From NCBI GenBank assembly GCA_022606425.2, contig JAHDVF020000903.1, positions 1,178,001-1,242,000 on the forward strand: a stretch of DNA of 64,000 nucleotides. Direction: 5' to 3'. Source of the stretch: Lepidostoma basale (taxonomy: Eukaryota; Arthropoda; Insecta; Trichoptera; Lepidostomatidae). The notes beneath the pieces were generated by a model. That model saw nothing but the letters and a program-made list of their open reading frames with translations, was not told where the DNA came from and searched no databases. Shown piece after piece: positions 57,866 through 64,000 of the stretch. Each line of letters starts with the position of its first letter. Positions within the stretch are counted from its first letter, which is position 1. A program made the translations under genes and the position numbers.

Positions 57866-58566
57866 TTGTTTATTTCCATAAATGATAATACTAAAAACGA
57901 CTTTTTAGCTTTAATAATAATATAACGTTACAAAAAAGTTTTTAAATAATTTTATAATTACAAAATAAAAGAAACTCAAATTAATTAAACTCAATAATCT
58001 AATGAAAATTATTCCCAAGCCTAAATATATGAAATTTATTTAATTCTAAAAATGATATTACTTTTCGAACATACGTTAAACTGTTCTATTTCAATACTTG
58101 TGAAACTTTCAATAATTACGTATTTTACGAGAACGAAATTTTGATTTTCATATGGTTATATACTCGTAGATTGATTAATCGAATATAACATTTTTTATAA
58201 ATACTAAATGTATTATATACAAGGCCACCCTTGAACAAACAAGACGCTAAGACCTGAGAGGAGAGCATCTCCCAGGGAACTCCCGTCGAATGTAATCGGG
58301 TCAATTAAGAAATTCGGCGGAGCCCGACTTCCGTGCTCAGAGAAGGTTTTATGGGATTTTGACCGATTAACGTCAACAACTCTTTTTTCCTTCTGCCTTT
58401 GGAATATTCCAGTTCCCCCTCTCGAGAAAGCGGATTTACTGGATTCTAAAATCATAACATCTTGCTTTGAACATTTGAAACAAGAAGAGGGGTTGTTTCT
58501 CAAAATTTTATTATACAATCTTTTTAAACATCTTATTTTAGTAACGTCATTAAAAAACTTTCCATA
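57866..58566. other. No gene; 158-codon minus frame of unclear origin
   Basis: A minus-strand frame (58213-58689) includes a GC-richer stretch, SHKTFSEHGSRAPPNFL. It looks like a retroelement 3' region to me, but I cannot name it. The upstream half of the frame is AT-rich and runs into the foldback, so I do not call it a gene. Confidence 0.35.
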
Positions 58567-58726
58567 TTTATAATAGTAAACACGATTGTTTAGGGGGTTT
58601 ACTTGGATTAAATTTATATAAATTATATAAATAGTGACAGATTCATTTCGCCTTGCGAATTTGTCACAATTTTTATAAATTAAATCCAAGTAAATTCACT
58701 TAACAATCGTGTTTACTATTATAAAT
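58567..58726. repeat. Foldback with 50-bp arms
   Basis: Arms 58567-58616 and 58677-58726 are near-identical in inverted orientation (ATAATAGTAAACACGATTGT outermost). The centre has a smaller imperfect palindrome, GTGACAGATTC...GAATTTGTCAC, with a TTTCGCCTTG piece at its top reminiscent of family A hammerheads. Confidence 0.8.
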
Positions 58727-58900
58727 CAATGATGGAGTGTTACAAAACTAATAGCTCAACCATCAATAAAAAATGTTTAATGTTAGAATTCATATTACAT
58801 TTAGGATAGTTTTCATCAATCAATCAATGCGGGTTCATGTTCTCAGGTTACATAAAATCAGGAACTCTTCGATCTTGTGTATATATAATATCTATATCTA

Positions 58901-59090
58901 TGACAATCTTTGTGGTTGAGTGGTAAGTGCCTTGACTGCCACACCGAAGGTCCCGGCTTCGATTCCCGGCGATGGCCGTATGATTCTCACACTGTATTTG
59001 GTGTGGTGTAAAATTCACCTGACAATAAAATGGCGATAGATTAGCTACCTATCTTATGTCAAGAGAATCATTAAGATAGCTATACCCTTT
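58901..59090 (+). mobile_element. tRNA-derived SINE, 3'-truncated
   Basis: The head GTGGTTGAGTGGTAAGTGCC with B box GGCTTCGATTCCCGG and the body to ATGTCAAGAGAATCATTAAG are intact. The usual TTGTATAC terminal block is missing, so the copy was cut after integration or ends differently. Confidence 0.85.
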
Positions 59091-59154
59091 ATATCGATTT
59101 GACTCGCGCTGTAATGATGTCATGAGTGATTCAATAAAATAATAATAATAATAT

Positions 59155-59690
59155 ATTATGGAAAACGTGACACGATCAACTCAATCAAATATAAAATGTG
59201 TCCCGCCTTCCCCCGTGTGAATAGTTCTTAGTGTGTATTATGTTTAAAACTAGGTGGTAAGACTCTATTTTGTAAGATTGTTATTATTTCTATATTTCTA
59301 AATAAATAGTAGTTTACGTGTGGAAGTGCGGGACACAGAAGGAAACACAAAGAAGAGTAAATGTGGCCTGGCATCCCATTGTGTTTGCGTAAATTAAATG
59401 TATGTCCCGGATGGACGGGGACAGGCCTAGAAAGTGTACGAGCGAGGCTGACGAAAAGATGCCGCTGCGCCCTATAACAGCCTCGGGTATGTGGTGGGAA
59501 CCCTTCTGTGTTTCTCTATTACTTAAAATATACAATGTCGACCACGTGATGTGTCAAAGAAATCGGCGTGGGCGAATGACATGATGTATGAATGTTGAAG
59601 AAAAGAATTAAGTGAGTCAGAAATGACCAGTGTATTGGTCCATTCTTTCTGACAATCCCTTCTGAAACGGCTTTATGAGTTTGTTATTTT
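59155..59690 (+). pseudogene. LINE-1F relic interrupted by unknown DNA
   Basis: 59155-59206 (TGGAAAACGTGACACGATC) and 59535-59690 (ATGTCGACCACGTGATG through TTCTGAAACGGC) are consecutive LINE-1F parts. Between them lie 328 bases of non-LINE sequence including repeat U. The short AAAATGTG and AATATACAATGT at the borders may be remnants of a target duplication. Confidence 0.7.
59207..59534. mobile_element. Insertion containing unknown repeat U, copy 2
   Basis: Contains GCGGGACACAGAAGGAAACA and the repeat U block (59396-59517: GACGGGGACAGGCC, GAGGCTGACGAAAAG). CCCGCCTTCCC near the left and GTGCGGGACAC in the middle are GC-rich. No coding frame I can recognise. Its presence inside LINE-1F marks it as mobile or as part of a larger mobile unit. 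Confidence 0.5.
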
Positions 59691-62464
59691 TAACATGTAT
59701 GTTGGCTTATTGATTATTCAGTTTTTACGATAATCGAACTTGAAAATTAATATTTATAACAATTATGTTTTCAAAGTTTAAAAATTTGGGTTATAATTTA
59801 TACTCGCATACACATCTATCTTTTAAAAGTAAAAGAAAGTTTAGAGAGTACTTCATAATTAACGGAAATATTTATGACACATATTTCAAATACTGCAGGA
59901 GTATATTCAGAGATATGCATTCCCCCGCCAATAAACTGAATTGGTAAAACAGTTATCTAGAGCACAAAATTTATTCGGTGAGATTAAAAAACGAATAATG
60001 TTCTTCCGACGCGTTAGTTCGGGGAGGCCTGCAATGCGCTAGATCGGTAGGAAACCCAAGCGAATGGCGAAATAAATGAAAACTCACAACCTCTAGTGAT
60101 TGGGTTGGCAGATTTAACGGCTAACTTTGTAAATGATTTTCATCAAATAAATTGTTAAACAAAATCATATACGTAAGTAAGTACGCTACGCTCTCGATAC
60201 GACTAATGTAGTGGATGGCCCGTGGAGTATGTAGTGAACCGACAGAGCGGCTCCGGTTAGTTGATCATTCATAAGTGTACAGACACATTGATCAGTCGGC
60301 CATACAGTCGGCAATAGCCAGGTACTTCATTTTTATAGCCGTATAAAACCAATCAGAAATGTTCGATAGAGTCATTTGTTGCTTTATTTATTTTGAATTC
60401 TCAATGGGATAACGCCGTTGCCACAAATAACAACGTGTCACTCCGCGCCACTCCGCGCGAACATCAAAAGTGATGACGCTAGCGGGATGTGTTGCGTTAG
60501 GCCGTAAAACGTTTGATATAATTTATGATAAACAGTATCCGGCAGATAAGCCACCAAAAAATGAGTATAAGGTTTAATGGAATTGTTCATTAACCCTTGG
60601 AGGTCAGAATAATAAAATAGGATTGGGCCCTAGGGCACGCGCAAAGCCCTAAAGCGAATAAACAATTATAATTATCAGTAGTAATAACATTTTAATACAC
60701 TCGCGTACCTGTATTACGTGTGCTATTAAAATCGTTAGATAAAACGTTTTCCCCACCCTTTTCTCATAATCTTTTTGCGATAAAAAAATGCGTTTCATGG
60801 GCTGTACGATTCAACTGTTCTATTATTTTTTAATCATATCAACCACACATGAGGGTTTTCATATTAACGTGGGATTATCTTTTGTGTATTATATATATAA
60901 AGGGAGGTTATAAATATAACGTATTGTGTGTGGAATGAAAGAAATTGAATTAAAATATCGTAAAGCTCCGTACATTTCATAGCAAATAATTTATATGGAA
61001 CAACATTTATTATATCAATAGAATTTCAGAAGTACAATTTACTAGAGTTTTTACTAAAGCACATTTTGTTCCAATTTAAATCATAATATGTATTACATCA
61101 GAGGGGTGAATAAAAAATAATATCCTGTTCGTTCTCTCAAAGGATTAATAAAACCTTTTCGAAAAATATCTCATTTTTGTTTAATTATTTTGTTTTTTTA
61201 GAGAATCATTAAAGCGAGTATCAAATATCAACGCCTGAAGAAAATTTGTTTTGTTTTATTGGTGATTGGGAGAAGTTTATTTTGTTTTTCACCAATCTGT
61301 AGTGAAGTCATCTTTATTGGCAATTATAAATGAGAAAGGGGCTGTTGAGATCGCAAGTTTCGTTTATTATACACAATTTATGGGTCGTTGGGACACTTTG
61401 TATTGAACTTTCTGGTATAATGATGAGTAAACAAAATCGGGGGCGTTAAGCCTTAGACTTTCGAATCGCGGATTTATTTTGTTTGTCTTTCAAAATATCG
61501 CATATTTATATAATAACAACAAAATAAATACATAAATTAGATAATTTGACCATGGTTTGCGGCGCGTACTAAGACTGGGGTGCAAGTTTATATGAGAATA
61601 CTATGTGGTGGTATGACAGCTTTATAATTTTGAATTAAAAAAGGAATCAATTCAATTTCTACACTTTTTAAAACAATATTACATTTCTGCAACGTTTAAG
61701 CTACTCATTTGAATACATATAAATACGGTATTTATACCAACTAATGAAATATTGCTCTAAGTGAATCTGTTTTTTTTTTAATAAGAAAAAACATTATACA
61801 CGAAAAGAGAGAATATTTTGTTTATCAGCGAACATTCCACTCCTTAAGGATAAAAAAATTTACAATTTTCAAATTTTGACACACCACTCGACTGACACGA
61901 AAATATATCGATAAGAGTTTTAAACCTTTTTTTAATAATTACATGTTTCATTCGGAGATTACGTCAAAAACAAGAACTTGAGAAGTAACGTTGAATTCCC
62001 AGCAATAACCGACAAACTCTTCACGCAAGACGTGTACTTTAAAATAGAAATATTAAATTCTATCTTCCCTCTCCGCAGAAAGTACAGACACGTTATTATT
62101 TGAATCCTAGAAACTATTTCTGTCCATGGCCGTATTAACATATATATGCAAGTTGCTGAATTTCCAACCCGAGAACACATTGTAGGGATACATACAGAGA
62201 TACATAGGATGTATGCTAACCGCGCCATGTTTCCGGTTAACAAAAGTTTGTAGGATTACACAGCATGTGGATATTTTATTTGTTTACAATCAAAACCAAT
62301 TAAGAGTCCTCTAAAGCTGTCTACACGCGGTGGTGGCAAAGCCCGACCATTACATTCCACTGGACTGAATCGTTCTGCAACGTGAATAAACCATTTTTAA
62401 TTTTGTGCAAATTGTTTATCTTTTATGGTTTCTTTAAAAATAATGTTTAACTCCAAATTGAATA
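59691..62464. other. No gene; GC-richer island 60010-60510
   Basis: The island includes ACTCCGCGCCACTCCGCGCG near 60440 and CTCGATACG near 60194. A TATAAAACC lies at 60343. No frame or repeat kin supports a gene. The rest is AT-rich. Confidence 0.4.
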
Positions 62465-62701
62465 ATTAATATGAATGAATGCGTTCATTTTCTACAAATT
62501 TTATTATATTTTATGGGAAGGACATGTTTTGCCTTTCTAAGGTATCAAATGTCCTTTTAAATAATTTGATGCCTTAGAAAAGTGTATGCCTTAAAAAGGT
62601 ATTATGCCTTAGAAAAGTTAATGTCGTTAGATAATGCCATAGAAGAGCGAAACATGTCATACCTGTGAAATATAATAAAACTTCATCATTCGTATTAATT
62701 C
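62465..62701. mobile_element. Head-to-head hammerhead-family A pair
   Basis: The left copy (minus, GACATGTTTTGCC at 62521) and the right copy (plus, GCGAAACATGTCATACC at 62647) face each other, with AATATAATAAAACTTC and ATTCGTATTAATT flanks outside. Between them ATGCCTTA-type pieces are repeated three times (62570, 62587, 62604), apparently slipped copies of stem II. Confidence 0.55.
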
Positions 62702-64000
62702 CTTTTTTTTCATTTCGGGTTTTATGATAATTATTAAGGGGACTCTGAGTACTAACTTTTACATCAATAGTTTTTTTTTGTTCTAGGAGCTTCAATATTG
62801 TTTTTATATTTATTTAAGTTCATAAGACAAAGCACGGTGTATTTAGTAAAACAAATATGGAAATGTAAATAATCTAAATGTCGAAAGTTTCCTCACTTAA
62901 ATATTCAATTGAATATTGTTCATTTGCACCACAAACAACCGAAATTGCTTTTTTCTAATCGTATCTGAGCTTAAAAAACAAACGAACCTTTTTTCATCGA
63001 TCAATTTATAGTTCTCAGTTTTAAACCCAACCATCGTTTTATTTTGCACATGAATACACCTATCACTAAATTGGCATATGAACTATTTTATCTCTTTATA
63101 GGAGCACACACTATTAATTAATATCCAAACCTCACCATTTAATGAAATCCAGGGAAAACATGCGTTAAATAATTAAGTAGGTTAATTCATTTTTAGTACT
63201 TGGGGGATTGCAAAGAATATCTAAAAGGCAAACTTCAAAAGAAAATAAAATATATAGTAATTATTCAAAACATCGCCTGAAAAACTAAAAACATCATTCC
63301 AATATTATAGAAACTCAGCCACCAGTCTTTGGAGGGATTTTCTTAGGCTGAATTGGATTGAACAAATAATCGTTTTATCGACTGTTAACGAATAAAAACC
63401 TTTTAAATAATCAATAAATAATATATTGACTTTATTAAGCTCGCAAACGAACTACAACTAAAATTTTTATTCAATTAAAATAAATATAATAAGCTCTGTA
63501 ATAAATACTGCCATAACTTCAAAGGCTTACTTCGTTTGAACAATGTCGACGACTTTCAAAACTATCGCTTAAATCTTGGGGACATTTTAACTAAGAACTT
63601 TATTTTCCACCTAAAGTAATTATGTCTTTCTGTAAAGATTTAATTAACATTATATAACATGTTAACAAACAATTCACTCTAATAATCGAATCACTTAATT
63701 CTAGTTGATGAAGATATTCATTAAATGAGTTCTTTGAAAATACATAGCTTTAATCTTATAAGAAACTTCAATCAAATCGAATTGATTAAAGGGATGTTAA
63801 TCATTTGCAAGAAACTCTAATCCTAAATAATTTTCCCTTATGTAATTCTGATTTATAATAATAATAATTATACCAAAAAATATTTCAATAAGCTTCATGT
63901 TTTGATCAATTCGTGAAATAAATAAATCGTGAAAACAGTTCTTTCTTAACACTTCGATCACCATAACGGTTTGCGGTGACTGACACAGATCTATATATCC
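62702..64000. other. AT-rich sequence, no gene seen
   Basis: Nothing that I can support as a gene or repeat in the last 1.3 kb. Confidence 0.5.

Noticed and set aside
58213..58689. 158-codon minus-strand frame as a host gene
   Set aside because: It starts within a foldback repeat, changes composition halfway and has no recognisable domain. At best a retroelement 3' fragment.
60343..60351. TATAAAACC as a host promoter
   Set aside because: No downstream frame, initiator or other support.

Overview
This window looks like repeat-rich, AT-rich intergenic or intronic DNA from an arthropod, most likely an insect. The support is three cecropia-type mariner elements, many insect-style non-LTR retrotransposon ends, a tRNA-derived SINE, and long (TA)n and (TAA)n microsatellites. 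I found no host protein-coding gene, rRNA gene or functional tRNA gene. Almost every open frame with a recognisable sequence belongs to a mobile element, and all of these are truncated or broken.

The dominant element, called LINE-1F here (my label), is an RTE-like non-LTR retrotransposon. It appears as about nineteen 5'-truncated copies on both strands between 6.4 and 59.7 kb. The best copy, 27976-29225, keeps a reverse transcriptase with a YADD box and a long C-terminal region. Other LINE ends come from at least five further groups: a KWxWAGH group (1.4, 7.2 and 29.5 kb), a GKTLRDR group (10.8, 39.8 and 47.4 kb), a GAA-tailed RRML group (5.1, 10.4 and 21.3 kb), a jockey/CR1-like end (2.3 kb) and a CR1/L2-like end with an ATC tail (50.9 kb).

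DNA transposons are three mariner copies at 3351-4630 (+), 44261-45548 (+) and 48147-49433 (-). Each has terminal inverted repeats and TA target duplications, and each carries a different set of inactivating lesions. There is also an unrelated mariner-type 3' remnant at 41.7-42.07 kb and a possible hAT-like non-autonomous element at 22.3-22.7 kb. A tRNA-headed SINE occurs eight times. A second, non-tRNA composite repeat shares its 3' end with LINE-1F at 1.7 and 54.2 kb.

The most unusual signal is a scatter of hammerhead-ribozyme-like motifs: a CUGANGA-type core, a stem II, GAAA, then a short palindromic stem III (ACGU, ACAUGU or ACCGGU). At least five sequence families of these occur, often as head-to-head palindromes. 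This is the architecture known from the LTRs of Penelope-like retroelements. Two copies, at 54.5 kb and 12.5 kb on the minus strand, keep the conserved core letters. One family is preceded by a TATA box and an arthropod-type initiator at the same spacing in two separate copies.

Between the repeats are AT-rich stretches with no recognisable content and several GC-richer, apparently unique islands (about 5.8, 7.9, 16.5, 35.5, 42.5, 43.9, 46.3, 47.9, 52.5 and 60.2 kb). These could be regulatory DNA or non-coding exons of a gene whose coding parts lie outside the window. Nested insertions give a partial history: LINE-1F into SINE, SINE into LINE-1F, and KWxWAGH LINE into LINE-1F.
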